Positions 1 to 11,316 are shown, numbered from the stretch's first letter. The stretch is DNA of 64,000 bases from Cheiracanthium punctorium (GCA_038373885.1 JAWZYV010012512.1:126501-190500), one strand, 5' to 3'. The notes: a model not told the origin generated them from the letters alone. A program made the numbers and translations.

Positions 1-14
1 GTTTTGTTGGCGGG

Positions 15-56
15 CTAGACATGTGGGACTAGACACGTGGGTACTAGACACATGTT
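15..56. repeat. three short direct repeats built on CTAGAC
   Basis: CTAGAC followed by an ACATGTGG/ACACGTGG-like tail occurs at 15, 29 and 44, a spacing of 14-15 bp. The repeats lie just upstream of the palindromic segment that precedes the piggyBac ORF. They could be subterminal repeats of that transposon whose left end is outside the window; this is inference. Confidence 0.4.
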
Positions 57-60
57 TTGC

Positions 61-220
61 CAATGAGGGATATTCAGCTGACGTCAGTCTCAACCAATCA
101 CAACGCATGTATAGTCACGTGCTGCTGGCGTTTTCTTTCTCTCTTGATTGTAATTGGTCCTTACAGTAAAAAACATACGACGGCACGTGATCCGCTGCCA
201 ACGCTGAATATCCCTCATTG
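61..220. promoter_or_regulatory. palindromic promoter-like segment with a 17-bp perfect inverted repeat
   Basis: Positions 61-77 and 204-220 are exact reverse complements (CAATGAGGGATATTCAG). Between them lie a CRE-like TGACGTCA (79-86), CCAAT (94-98), CACGTG E-boxes (116-121 and 184-189) and an inverted CCAAT (153-157). The order is roughly symmetrical. It sits 49 bp before the transposase ATG, so a promoter is likely; a 160-bp MITE is the alternative, but I see no flanking target duplication. Confidence 0.5.
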
Positions 221-268
221 TAGGTTGCTGGATTTGTGTGGATAGTTACATTGAAAAAGAGTAAAGAA

Positions 269-1942
269 ATGGCGATGGCGATGGCGTACGAAAGCGATGC
301 AGATGATTTTTCAGATAGTGATTATGAAGAGGTGGACTTTGAATATAGTGGAAGTGATTCTTCTGTAAGTAGCTTTATGGAGGAAGACAGTTCAAGTGAT
401 TCGGATGATTTGGCGGCAGCTCGTCAATGGTGTGAAATTCGAAAAATAAATTTGCCACCTGCACCTGCTCGTTTTACTTTTACTGCAAACCCAGGTACGA
501 ATTTGAAAATTGACAATATTAGTAATGTTTTACAATTTTTCTATAAATATTTCGATGATGAATTGATTGACATTATCACAACCGAAACTAATCGATATGC
601 GTCAGAGCGCTCTCGTAGATTGCATTCAAAACCATGGTCTACTTCTCAAAATGAAATTAGAGTTTTTTTGGGAATAACTATTCTCCAGGGTATAATAAAG
701 AAACCGGATCTGCAAGATTATTGGAGTAAAAATCAGTTGTGGAATACGCCATTTTTTGCAAAAACATTATCATACAGACGATTTTGCCAGATAAAGCAAA
801 ACTTGCAGTTCAGCAACAATGACGCATATGATGCAAGTACACATCCTTGTCCAAAACTAAATAAGATATGGCCAATTCTGCAACATTTGCTTCAAAAGTT
901 TCAGAGTTTGATTATACCTGAAAGAGATATAACCATAGACGAAAGTTTACTTCTTTATAAAGGAAGACTTGGATGGGTGCAGTACATTCCTTTGAAGAGA
1001 GCGCGATTCGGAATAAAGAGTTACTTGCTGTGCGAATCAAAGAGTGGGTACGTTTGGAATATCATAATATACAGTGGAAAGGAGACTAATTTCGATAATT
1101 CATTCGTTGATCTTCCTATGTCAGCCCAAGTTGTCATGACTCTGGCAAACCCACTACTGGACAAAGGATATTGTCTTACAATGGACAATTTTTACAACTC
1201 ACCAGATTTGGCTGATACCTTGATCAAAAGGAAGACTGATGTCTGTGGAACACTCCGATTGAATAGAAAAGATTTACCACGAGATCTAAAGGCAAAGAAA
1301 TTACAAAAAGGAGAAATTATTGGATTTCAGAGAGGGAAAGTAACAGTAATGAAGTGGAAAGATAAAAAGGACGTTAGTCTAATTTCCACAATACATACAA
1401 TTGAAATGCAGGATGTGACAAACAAACGGGGAGAGACAATGTCCAGGCCTAAATGCGTAATTGATTACAATGATAAAATGGGTGGTGTGGATAAAGTCGA
1501 CCAGCATTTAGCTGCTTATTCAACACCAAGAAAAAGAGGGAAGAAATATTACAAGATTTTCTTTCATTTATTAGATTTAGCTTTGTGGAATTCCTACATT
1601 TTGTACTGCAAATCAGGAGGTACACGATCACCTAAACAGTTTAGAATGGAGCTCGTGGAAAAACTAATTGCAGAAAATCATTGTGACGAATTTTCTGCCA
1701 CATCTGGAAGACCCAGCATTAGTCCTTCACCACTCAGGCTAAACTCAAAGCATTTTCCAGATATTATTCCTGCTACTGAGAAAAAGTCAAATCCAACAAG
1801 ACAGTGTGCTCTATGCTCACGTAAAAGGGATTCCAGAGGTAAGCCAATAAGAAAAGAGACTAGATACCAGTGTACCGAATGCCAGGTATCACTTTGTGTT
1901 GTCCCTTGTTTCAAAAACTATCATACAAAGACAAATATTTAA
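269..1942 (+). CDS. piggyBac-type transposase (PGBD family)
   Basis: Uninterrupted 557-codon ORF. The ATG at 269 (AGAAATGG context) is preferred over upstream in-frame GTG at 236. The N-terminus is acidic and serine-rich. The DDE_Tnp_1_7 core is visible: first catalytic Asp in DITIDESLLLYKGR (about residue 224), second in LTMDNFYNSPDLA (about 306), third in MGGVDKVDQH (about 408, Asp 411 close by). The end is a cysteine-rich domain, CxxC...CxxC...C...C with a final His (about residues 514-553), as in piggyBac proteins that bind the terminal repeats. Length fits the family (about 550-650 residues). No stop or frameshift is present, unlike nearly every other transposon gene here, so it is either young or under selection. 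The TTAA target sites cannot be assigned because the left end is not visible. Confidence 0.93.
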   Translation: MAMAMAYESDADDFSDSDYEEVDFEYSGSDSSVSSFMEEDSSSDSDDLAAARQWCEIRKINLPPAPARFTFTANPGTNLKIDNISNVLQFFYKYFDDELIDIITTETNRYASERSRRLHSKPWSTSQNEIRVFLGITILQGIIKKPDLQDYWSKNQLWNTPFFAKTLSYRRFCQIKQNLQFSNNDAYDASTHPCPKLNKIWPILQHLLQKFQSLIIPERDITIDESLLLYKGRLGWVQYIPLKRARFGIKSYLLCESKSGYVWNIIIYSGKETNFDNSFVDLPMSAQVVMTLANPLLDKGYCLTMDNFYNSPDLADTLIKRKTDVCGTLRLNRKDLPRDLKAKKLQKGEIIGFQRGKVTVMKWKDKKDVSLISTIHTIEMQDVTNKRGETMSRPKCVIDYNDKMGGVDKVDQHLAAYSTPRKRGKKYYKIFFHLLDLALWNSYILYCKSGGTRSPKQFRMELVEKLIAENHCDEFSATSGRPSISPSPLRLNSKHFPDIIPATEKKSNPTRQCALCSRKRDSRGKPIRKETRYQCTECQVSLCVVPCFKNYHTKTNI

Positions 1943-2228
1943 CTTTTTTTCAATGCCCGAGTTAACTCGGGATAGTAAACTCATGATGAAACTAAATGCT
2001 TTTAATCCTGTAAAAAATTAAAAATTCAACTTAAAACCTGCATATTATGTTTTGTTTCAGTTCCTTATATTTAATAATGGAATAAAAAAATATGATGATT
2101 TTTTGCATTTTTTTTCAAAAAAATTGGTAAGGGAAGTGGTTAACACAACTGCTGGCTACAAATAATTATCATACATACTCAAGACTTTTGTTACACAATT
2201 TTATTTTTTCAGTAACTCAGTGCATGTG
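1943..2228. other. 3' flank of the piggyBac gene: TTAA-centred palindrome and poly(A) signal
   Basis: A perfect 16-bp palindrome, CCCGAGTTAACTCGGG, lies at 1956-1971, centred on TTAA, the piggyBac target site. AATAAA at 2081-2086 is a plausible poly(A) signal. The CCC...GGG edges recall piggyBac termini, but no matching left end is in the window, so the 3' element boundary is undecided. Confidence 0.5.
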
Positions 2229-2236
2229 CCTGAGAT

Positions 2237-2567
2237 CATAGATATAAGAATCTCTAGATTGAGCATAACAAGAGAAAACTTGTTGCCTCCAAATGGTAGA
2301 TATGATAGTGGCATGCGCATGCGCAGAATGGCAATAACTTAAATTATAATGGTATTTTCAATCATTTTAGAACGATCTGTATTTTAAAAAGTACTCATAT
2401 CGAAATATTTTCCCTCGAACTTATTTATTTTTCTGAAGTATTGCAAAGAATGTTCTATTTACATCAACGGCAGCCATGATAGTGGCAGAAATGGGGTGTG
2501 TTTTTGGCAACAAAAAACACACGATTAGGAACATTGGATGAGCAATCTAGGTATTCCTAAATCTATG
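2237..2567. mobile_element. MITE with 8-bp target duplication CCTGAGAT
   Basis: CCTGAGAT is repeated exactly at 2229-2236 and 2568-2575. The element starts CATAGATATAAGAATC and ends with the diverged reverse complement (GGTATTCCTAAATCTATG). It is 331 bp and non-coding. An NRF-1-like site TGCGCATGCGCA is at 2314-2325, and ATGATAGTGGCA occurs twice (2301-2312, 2477-2488). An 8-bp duplication fits hAT or P superfamilies. Confidence 0.75.
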
Positions 2568-2575
2568 CCTGAGAT

Positions 2576-3147
2576 AGGCTCTTTATCTTGTTTGTACTAC
2601 AGGGCATAAAATCATTATAAGAAAAGCAAAAATGCTTCTAAAGGCCCAGACAGTCCATGCCTGTTAATAGGGCAAAATGCATGTTGATGACCTGTTATCA
2701 AAGAAGCACCTTATTTGTTAAAATCAGCCAGTTCCAATTTTTGGATTTTCTGAAAATGCATCTAAACTTTCTTTTCTACATTTACTACATTAAAAGATTT
2801 TATATTAATTTTCCTAGGAAGAACTTAAAATTTGTGAAAACAGTTATAACATGCTTTATAGCTTTTCCTAAAATATTTGGGGTCACTAAAATTGAGAATA
2901 GTTCTTCGGATATATCTAGACATTTCCTCCATTTTACAATTTTTTTTTTTTTTTTCTTAGTTGTTCAGGCTTTTTCTTTTTCCCAGTTTCATACTTTCTA
3001 TGCTGATATAACTCTGTTTTTATGCATAATTGACTTTATCAGCCATCAAGGTGTCTTATTTTTTCTTTTCAGCTAAATGTTTTCTTACACTTTCTGTGAG
3101 GAGACCAGAGTTCTTCTTCTCAAATAAGGATTTCTTTTTATTAATTT
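2576..3147. other. AT-rich intergenic DNA, nothing recognised
   Basis: AT-rich with a poly-T tract near 2940. An open frame at 2657-3076 codes for a phenylalanine-rich low-complexity string and shows no domain; I take it as chance. Confidence 0.5.
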
Positions 3148-5957
3148 ACATATTTTTCTAGTTAAGAAGCGTTGCAAGAGCAAATCGGTCAAGTCAATAG
3201 AAAAAAGTTTCCATCACCATCTCAGAATTTCATGATTTTTTTTCTTGTGTTGCCTTACCCAAGAACAAATCTGAAATATTTTTCATTTACCTCTTTCAGT
3301 TTTGGAGTTATGGGGGTCAAAGTACCCCAGACGAGTAACGTAGAATTAATTTAGGGCCATTTTTGCCACTTTTATTGTCTCGACTGTGAGTGGCTCAGAG
3401 GTACTTTAGAGAATTTTTTCACTTTATCCTATAATATACCTTGGATATTAACATCTCAAATTGAAAATTCATTCAAAAATAGTCAGAGCCCCTGAATAAG
3501 CCTCCCCCCCCCCAAATACCCCCAATTTCATAAAAAATATAATTTTAAGAATGCTTTAAATCTTGGCTCTGACGTGATACAGAAATTTTTTTGCACAGTG
3601 CAGTTATACATCTTGATATAAAGTAAATCCAATGTTAAAAATTTTTGAAGCCCCCCCCCCCCCCCGGGCCCCATGGTACAGGGCCCCAAACATGGTCCTT
3701 AGCACTAATTTATGCTATTTCGAAGCATTGGTACAGCTGAAGCCGACTTCCCACAGGAGAACCATTGGCATGGAGATGTAGTATCAACATAATAGTTTCA
3801 TATTATGAAAAAACATTTTTTGAAGGCACAACTGTTTCCAAGAAAAATCCCAAAAGTACCTCCCTATTTGGGACATTCCACTGGCACGCATGTGGGCATT
3901 TCAACGTTACTTTTAGAAGTTTAATCAACTGTAGCAGTATTGAAAATTAACTTATTCTGCATATATCACAAATATATCCTCCATATATCACAAATAGTTC
4001 TTTTACAGGGCACTACTCCTAAGAATTACATTATGCTGAATGGGGATCTCGACAACTACTGAACCAATTCAAAAAAATTTTTCACTGATAGAAAGCTACA
4101 CTATTCCTGAATATTACAGGCTACCTTTCAGCATGCAGCATAACTAGTTCTTTTACAGGGACACTCAAAAGAATTCTAATGCATTACGCTATATGGACAT
4201 CTCTGTAACTACTGAACCGATTCAAAAGATCTTTTCACTGAAAGCTATACTATTTCTGAGTAACATAGACTAAAATTCTTGCATGTAGCAAAATTTACAG
4301 GAACACTCAAAATAATTCAAATAATAAAAAAATTACACATTTTCTATAAATAAAATATTTGTATTATACAGCATTCTACATTATTTCTGGAAGGGTCATC
4401 TCTTTATCAGAAGTAGATGGGACTGCTACAATGAAATATTTGCATACAATACCTGACTCTCATTCATTAAATGGCCACAACGAGATGACACAAAAACAGT
4501 CACTAGAGACAGGATATTTTTTTGTACAAATGAATTTGCTTCTGTTGCTCCATTTACGATTGCTAATATAAAAAGTATCAAAGCAGCTCACAATAAACAA
4601 TACTACAGACTCTATAATAAAACTAAGTAAATAACCTGAGAATTTATCCTTCAGAATTTTGTTGTAAAATAGCATACAAGTCAGAAATAAATTATGTAGA
4701 ATTTTGACAATTTCTTTTATTCACAATTTATTTACTTTTTGTTTATTTTAAATGAAGTATAAGACACTGTATATGTAAAGTTAATTAATTTAGATAGTTT
4801 CTTTTTTTTGCATTTGACGAATGGAGACATTACGACAGTGTTTATGAATTATTTTGAGTGCACCTGTAAATTATGCTGCATGCATGAATTTTAGCCTATG
4901 TTACTCAGGAATAGTGTAGCTTTCAGTGAAAAGATCTTTAGAATCGGTTCAGCAGTTATAGAGATCTCCGCATAGCGTAATGTATTAGAATTCTTGTGAG
5001 TTTCCCTGTAAAAGAACTAGTTATGCTGCATGCTAAAAGGTAGCCTATAATATTTAGGAATAGCGTAGTGGAAAAAATTTTGGAATTGGTTCAGTAGTTG
5101 CAGATATCCGCATAAAGCGTAATGTAATTCTTATGATTGCCCCGGTAAAAGAACTATTTGTGATACATGGAGATATATTTGTGATATATACAGAAAATGT
5201 AAATTTTCAATATTGCTACAGTCGATTAAACTTCTAAAAGTAACGCCGAAATGCCCCCATGCGTGCGCCAGTGGAATGTCCCAAATACTTTAGGGATTTT
5301 TCTTGGAAACAGTTGTGCTTTCAAAAAATGTTCTTTCATAATATGAAACTACTATGTTGATATTACATCTCCATGCCAATAGTTCTCCTGTGGGAAGTCG
5401 GCTTCAGCTATAAATTGCATAATTAGTGCTAATTGCATAAATTAGTGCTAAGGACCATGTTTGGGACCACGTACCATGGGGCCCTTCAAAAATTTTTAAC
5501 ATTGGATTCACTTTATATCAAGATGTATAACTGTTCTGCTTAAAAAAAATTTCTGTATCACGTCAGAGCCAAGATTTAAAGCATTCTTAAAACTGTATTT
5601 TTTATGAAATTAAGGTTATTTGGGGGCTCTGACTATTTTCGAATGAATTTTCAATTTAAGATGTTAATATGCAAGGTATATTATAGGATAAAATGAAAAA
5701 ATTCTCTCAAGAACCTCTGAGCCAGTCACAGTCGAGACAATAAAGTGGCAAAAATGGCCCTAAATTAATTCTACGTCACTCGTCTGGGGTACTTTGATCC
5801 TCCATAACTCCAAAACTAAAAGAGGTAAATGAAAAATATTTCAGATTTGTTCTTTCCTTGGTTAAGGCAACATAATAAAAAAAATTCATGAAATTCTGAG
5901 ATGGTGATGGGAACGCCCTGCCTGATTTGCCCCTGCAATCCTCTTAGATATGTACTT
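3148..5957. mobile_element. foldback element with about 1.1-kb inverted arms
   Basis: The left arm (about 3148-4319) and right arm (about 4846-5957) are reverse complements over nearly their whole length. For example 3220-3260 matches the complement of 5880-5910, and 3760-3850 the complement of 5290-5380. The central spacer (4320-4845) is about 525 bp and has no recognisable gene. Each arm holds internal direct repeats of about 130 bp (TTCTTTTACAGGG...CTACTGAACCRATTC). Homopolymer C tracts (3504-3515, 3652-3666) are not conserved in the other arm. No target duplication was identified. Confidence 0.85.
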
Positions 5958-8264
5958 AAAATGCTATTATACAATAAATGATCACAGTTTTATCTTTGTT
6001 TTCTGATGAAAATCAACTGATTACTTAAAATAATGTTTTAATATTTCAAGCGAGCTATAACTTATGGTAGCATTAACACCATATGTGTTTACTTTTATAT
6101 TTTTTTGTACTTAGTGTAGCTAATTGTGCAGAAAAGCCATAAACATAGTCTAAAAATTATATTTTTGCCAAGTTTAAAATCAAAATTTTGCATTCTGTCC
6201 CACACGTAACACATTTTTGTTTGCCGTGCCCAGTTTCTTAATGAAAAGCCATAATATTTTAATTGAATAATTTAGGAAGCTAGTTCACTAGTTGAAGAGC
6301 AGAAAAAGAATTGTTCAATTATATCAATATTATTAGTTAAAAATAAAAAATAAGCTCAAAATTGTTTCGTACTGGACAAAAAGAAATTTATCATTGAAAG
6401 TTTGTGATAAAATATTATTTTATTATTTTTTGTTTTATTTCACATAATGCTACTATTGAAAAGGTTTTATGAAATGTAGGAACTTTGAAATAAGATATTT
6501 TTTGAGTAATAGTTAAAAATATAATGTTCCGTACGTAACACATTCTTCTGTATGATTGCGAACAAAAAGCTCTAATTTCTGTTTAGTTAAAAATAAAGAC
6601 TTTTTGTTGATAATTTTGACTTTTGTTGTTGATAGAAGAGATTTCAAACTTTAAAATGATGCACTTAATTTTTTTTTTTTTTTTTTTTTTCAAGCTTGTG
6701 AAGCCAAATACTGCAGAATGACCCAAAAACTGAATGTATGCTGAAAAATGTGAGAGGGGGCACCACTGCAAGTTAAGCCTTTGTTGGGGGGGGGGGGTTG
6801 CGAACCACTGATTTAAATTATACTACCGGCTAAATATTTTATTTTAACCCATAAGTTTTTTAATTAGCTCATTAAAATAACATGATACCTTGTTACAAAA
6901 AGTATTGGGACAATTTAATTTCAAAAGTAACTTCTGGAATTATTTCTAAAAAGAATTTTAGTTTTTGAAAGCTGAAAATATGCTTACTTTAATGGCAGTT
7001 TATTCTATCAAGAATTACCTAATGTTAGCTTGTCATACAATTTGTTTTTGAGGAAACCCTTTCCCAGAATAAGCTTGCTTTGCTTTTAATTTTCTTCATT
7101 CAATAAAATTCTGAAAGATATGAATGGAATCTTCCATATCATCGATAATATGTATGCACAAATAATATGTAACAATAAGAATGGTTAAATTGAGTAATTG
7201 TTCAGAAAGAAAACTTGCAAGTGTACAAAACAATTAATCCAAGAATAACAACTATATGTGTTATTACACCTGGTGACGAAGTCTGGAATAAAGGATGTTG
7301 AAAAATTTGGTACATATTTATCAAGTGTAACAACCGGTATTTAAGTACATACAACTGGAATTCACTTAAGAATGTGTAGATAACTTTAATATCCGAACCC
7401 CATTTCTTCCTCCTCTAATTAAAAGCAGAATGTGCATGTTCTACTGATCAGGATTTTTCACTTGCATCAGCTACGAACATCCTAAAGGATTCACATGCTA
7501 GGTTCAACTAGTGCAACTGAAAACATCTGATTTCACTAACAGTAATGTGAAAGGGCTGTTAAAATTTATAATTTTTTATTAAAAAAGCAATTTTAAGAAA
7601 AGATGGTAGTGTAATCATTGATTATAATACAGAATTTTATATGGAGAAGCAATGTGTAAAAACATTTCTGAAATGCTTGAAGTGCATTCTAAATTTCCAA
7701 TGCATGAAATACACATCTAGAGCCATTATTTCTAATGCTGCAAGTATTTTACTAAGAACATAAAATCTCTTTATGCACCTTCATGTGTGCTACTGTAAGT
7801 AAAGAAGCCTATTAATGAAACCATTGCAAAGCAGCAACATTTGTATAGTAAGATTGAAGATCAAATATGCAAGTGGTTCACTTTTATTACACATACACAA
7901 GCTAAAGACAGCATGTAGGAGCACTAATAGAAAAATTAAATTAGCAGACACGCTTCAGCATGTACAACATGCCATCGTCAGAGCTAGAGTGAGAATGGCA
8001 AAATCTGCTCTAGGGTCAAATTTTGGACTGTATTTAGAAGCCAGCGCTGTTTAAGTTTTGATCCTTTGTTCATGATTTCGTTTTGGTGACGATTCTGTCG
8101 CATTCCTCAGATGATGGATGATGCCATTCTGGCAATCTGTGGTTTGATGTTCTGTTGTTAACTCTAAAGACAGGCGTATTACGTTTTTATCGTCCTTTGT
8201 TGGTAGAATAGATGTTAGGAATTAGAACATTTTTCATGTTATGAATGGAAAGGAATGAAATATG
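5958..8264. other. gene-poor DNA with one isolated hAT-like terminus
   Basis: AT-rich sequence without a convincing gene. TTGCGAACCACTG at 6798-6810 looks like the right terminus of a hAT element (CAGTGGTTCGCAA read inward), preceded by a G-homopolymer and poly-T. I could not find its left partner. The ORF at 7815-8054 has no recognisable domain. Confidence 0.5.
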
Positions 8265-8945
8265 TTATTGTGCGAAAAGAAAGTGTGTTTTTGTTAGAAA
8301 TAGGGTGTGAATATAAAACTAAATAAAAGAAAGCATGTTGGTTTTATGTTATAAGCCGGTGGGTGTTAGGGATAGGAGATCGTTAGGGACATTTCCATGG
8401 GTGGTACTGGGTAGGAGGTAGGGTGGGCTAAGCCCATCCTAGAAAGATTTAAGCCTACTCAAAAAAAATTAATTTTTTTATGGCAATAGGAAATGAAGCC
8501 CTTTGGGTGGGCTAAAGCCCACCCTAGAAATATTCAAAAAGCCTACCCAGTCATGCCAATGGAGCTTTCTGAGCAGTTAAAAAAAATTAAGGTCAAGTGC
8601 TTTTTTTTAGTGAATCTTTGTGATGTTCAAGGTTTTTAATGTGAATTTTAAATTTATATTTGATTTTTTTATGTTTTCATTAGTGCTATTATGTGCTATT
8701 CTAATCATACTGACTTTATATGAGGTGTACAGCTAGGTTCTTTAATCCACCGATGTTTTTTGAGTTGAAAACGGGCCTGTGTTTGCTCAGTTTACATTAG
8801 CTGTACAACTAGTTTGTTTAATCCACTATAGTTTTTTTAGATTAAAGACGGTGCACTGTATGTTCATTTTAAATTACTTGTTGCTGAATTTTCAGATGTT
8901 TTTTAGGTTTAATATGGACCAGTGTATTTTTTTGTTTTGATGTGT
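8265..8945 (+). mobile_element. partial copy of the 52.4-56.5 kb foldback family
   Basis: Parallels the right arm of the foldback at 52411-56483, with the same landmarks in the same order: GTGTGAATATA...AAATAAAAGAAAGCATG, ATAAGCCGGTGGGT, CATACTGACTTTATA, then the ACAACTAG/ATCCACTG tandem units. It is degenerate and interrupted by a MITE at 8395-8562. The terminal hairpin of the full element is missing. Confidence 0.75.
8395..8562. mobile_element. 168-bp MITE inserted in the foldback fragment
   Basis: Begins CCATGGGTGGTACTGGGTAGG-like and ends with the approximate reverse complement (CCTACCCAGTCATGCCAATGG). Inside, GGGTGGGCTAAGCCCA and GGGTGGGCTAAAGCCCACCC form further inverted pairs. The related sequence at 55.7 kb runs uninterrupted through this point (GACATTTCTGAGC), giving an empty-site comparison. 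Confidence 0.7.
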
Positions 8946-9530
8946 TCTTGTTAATGGAATTTGGCCACCCTAATTTTCAGCCAAAAATTGCCGCTAAGCC
9001 AAGCGATATATTGCCAAATGTTGTAACTCTAACACAGTGATTCCCAAAGGGGTCCACGTAAACCTCTTGGGGGGTCTATGAAACTTTTAATGGGGTCTAT
9101 AATTTTCTAGGGGTCTTTTGGGGCTATGATAAATTTCTCTGTTTTGAAATTTTTTATATAATTTTTAAGGAATATAATTGATAGATAATAATACTGCTTT
9201 ACAATTTATAAATAGAATACAGATTTTCATGGATGGTATACTTCATATCTAAACCATCTTAGTTAAGTTAGTGAATTGAAAGAAAGTATCAGGTTGTAAC
9301 GAAAGTTTTCCGCCATATCTGCCTGAAATACTAACTTCTAACTCCTTAGATAACTGTTTTTGAACTTTCGGTACCAAACCTGCAGAGTGTTACATGATAC
9401 AACAATAGTACTTAAAGCTGTACTCATAATTCGTTGATATTATGTAGCTGACTTTTTGCAACACAACTAGAAGTAAATGATGGTTCTAATCCTCTAGAAT
9501 GATAGTTCTATTTGAGACACCTTATACTTA

Positions 9531-9836
9531 ATGATAACTTTTTTTACAGATTTCACAACACAGTGTTATAAAGTAAACCTCTTTCTTTCAAATACCAAAA
9601 ATCGTTTGACAAAATATGAGCAAATACGCCAACGAGAACTGTGTGCTGACGAAGTTTGCGGTGGCGGGAAACTTTCGTTACAACCTAATAAATTTTCTGT
9701 GCAGTTACATGACTCCACTTTTGGTAAACAAAGTCTTTTGATGTATGTTCGCTATTATTGCTCCCAATTAGGAGAAATGACACAGGAATTTCTTACAGCA
9801 GAACTGAAAAACATACAAAACAGGTGCACATATATT
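9531..9836 (+). pseudogene. hAT transposase, N-proximal catalytic part
   Basis: Translation contains KFSVQLHDSTFGKQSLLMYVRYY followed by an EEFL-like segment. This matches the region around the first catalytic Asp of ZBED5/FAM200-type hAT transposases (usually QLDEST; here LHDST). The frame ends where the 9839-12957 element interrupts it, and the family's next segment (FKDCFENF) resumes at about 12956. It is not functional. Confidence 0.7.
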
Positions 9837-10314
9837 TAACTAGCTGAAGCACCCATTCTTCGCATGGTATAGATACTGTTAAACCAACAAATACAAATGG
9901 AAAGTAAGTAAATAAATATTAAACATATTCTGGTTAGACATTTAATCACCGACAAAAACAGTTTTACAATATTTGTCAGGCATGTATTATAACTATACCT
10001 AATTTTTTTTAAATGCTGTTTGAAATGTGCATCATATTCTGCGAGTGTGCTGTATTTGTCTTCTTGTTCCATAAAATACTTCTTCAAAATTGAAATCTAT
10101 GTTAAATTCGCCTACTAAAACTGTTTTAAAATCGTCGGCAGGCATATTCTAACTACACTTCACCATTATTTACACGAATATAGACACATAGTCCAATTAA
10201 ATAAACAACAGGGTTAAGCAAAATAAAAACATATAAAACATTATTTAATACGGCGGATTAATTAGTTAAAAGTTTTTATTTGGGAATACCTTATTCTCCC
10301 GTACATGATATATA

Positions 10315-10342
10315 TTTCGGTTACACACATAACCATCTTCAG
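10315..10342 (-). ncRNA. hammerhead-like ribozyme core in Penelope 3' UTR (copy 1)
   Basis: On the minus strand: CTGAAGA, a 5-bp stem GGTTA/TAACC with TGTGTG loop, then GAAA, followed by ATATATATC, which could form the 2-bp stem III and AUC cleavage site known from minimal Penelope hammerheads. One extra U lies between CTGAAGA and the stem, and I could not build a convincing stem I, so activity is doubtful. Confidence 0.5.
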
Positions 10343-10360
10343 TCGTTTCTGGATCTCTCA

Positions 10361-11316
10361 CTAATGGCGGCTTCTTTTTATATCTTCTTCGTTCTTCTTC
10401 TTGAAAGTTCGGTGAATGACGTCATCCCATGATTGGTCGATTGTATGAAGCGCATCGTTTATGCTGCCATCTGTCGTCATTATTTCTAAGCTCTCACGAA
10501 TGTAGGCATATATACTATTTTTAAAGTTGGCTATTTTTTTAATATTTTTAAAATCAATGGTAATGGGCTCTTTCAAAGCAAGACGGGCCAGAGCGGTACT
10601 TTGTTTCTGGAGGTTAATGTCTTTAAAATGTTCGTTTTTTCGCTCTTTAATTTTCCTTTTTGTAACGCCGATGTAGCAATTTTCTTTATTAGTATCGTTT
10701 GACATAAAATTAATTTTATAGATCCCTGCGGTTTCGATGGGGTTGATTGGGTCTTTTTCCGATCTAATGCGCTGAAAGATTGTTTTATTAGGTTTAATTG
10801 GAATACGGAAGTTCTTTTTACTGGCGATATTAGAAAGTTTATTGGCTATCCCTCGGCTAAAGGGGATAGCGGTAGTAAAACGTGGTTTATCTTTTTGACG
10901 GTTGTCTATAACATTTAATTTACGTTGCCTAGCTTTGAAAACTTTGTCGAAAATTTCTCGAGGGTAGTGGGCGTCTTGACATTGTTTCTTTATGAAAGCA
11001 ATTTCTTTTTGAAGAAGGTCGTTGTTAGAACACACTTTGAAAGCGCGGTCGATGTAGGAACGAATAGCAGCAATTTTATAGTTGAAAGGGGTTTTAGATT
11101 TAAAATTTACTATATTAGTATTACAAGTAGGTTTTCGAAAAATGGTTCAATGAGATTATTGTTTCTGGTTATGTTCACATCTAAGTAATTGAGGCTATTA
11201 TTGATTTCTTTTTCGTAGGTAAATTTAATGTTCGGGTCTATGGCATTAAGTTGATTGATCAAATTATTTTCTTCATTATTGTGGGTGGTAAGGATAGCGA
11301 AGATATCGTCGACATA
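10361..11316 (-). pseudogene. Penelope RT C-terminus plus GIY-YIG endonuclease
   Basis: Read on the minus strand, the frame opens at the inverted junction with YVDDIFAILTTHNN, the RT motif C, and runs through an NIKFTYEKE...LNYLDV segment. A frameshift near 11120-11135 moves it to a second open frame (10361-11035, 224 residues). That frame carries the linker and the GIY-YIG nuclease: AGIYKI...CYIGVTKRKIKERKNEHF, with GIY, YIG, Arg and EH visible. Everything upstream of motif C is absent, so it is 5'-truncated and cannot encode a working polymerase. Penelope proteins join RT to a C-terminal GIY-YIG domain, so the order fits. Confidence 0.88.

Noticed and set aside
236..268. GTG start upstream of the piggyBac ORF
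   Set aside because: Eukaryotic gene; the ATG at 269 has good context and the acidic N-terminus starts there.
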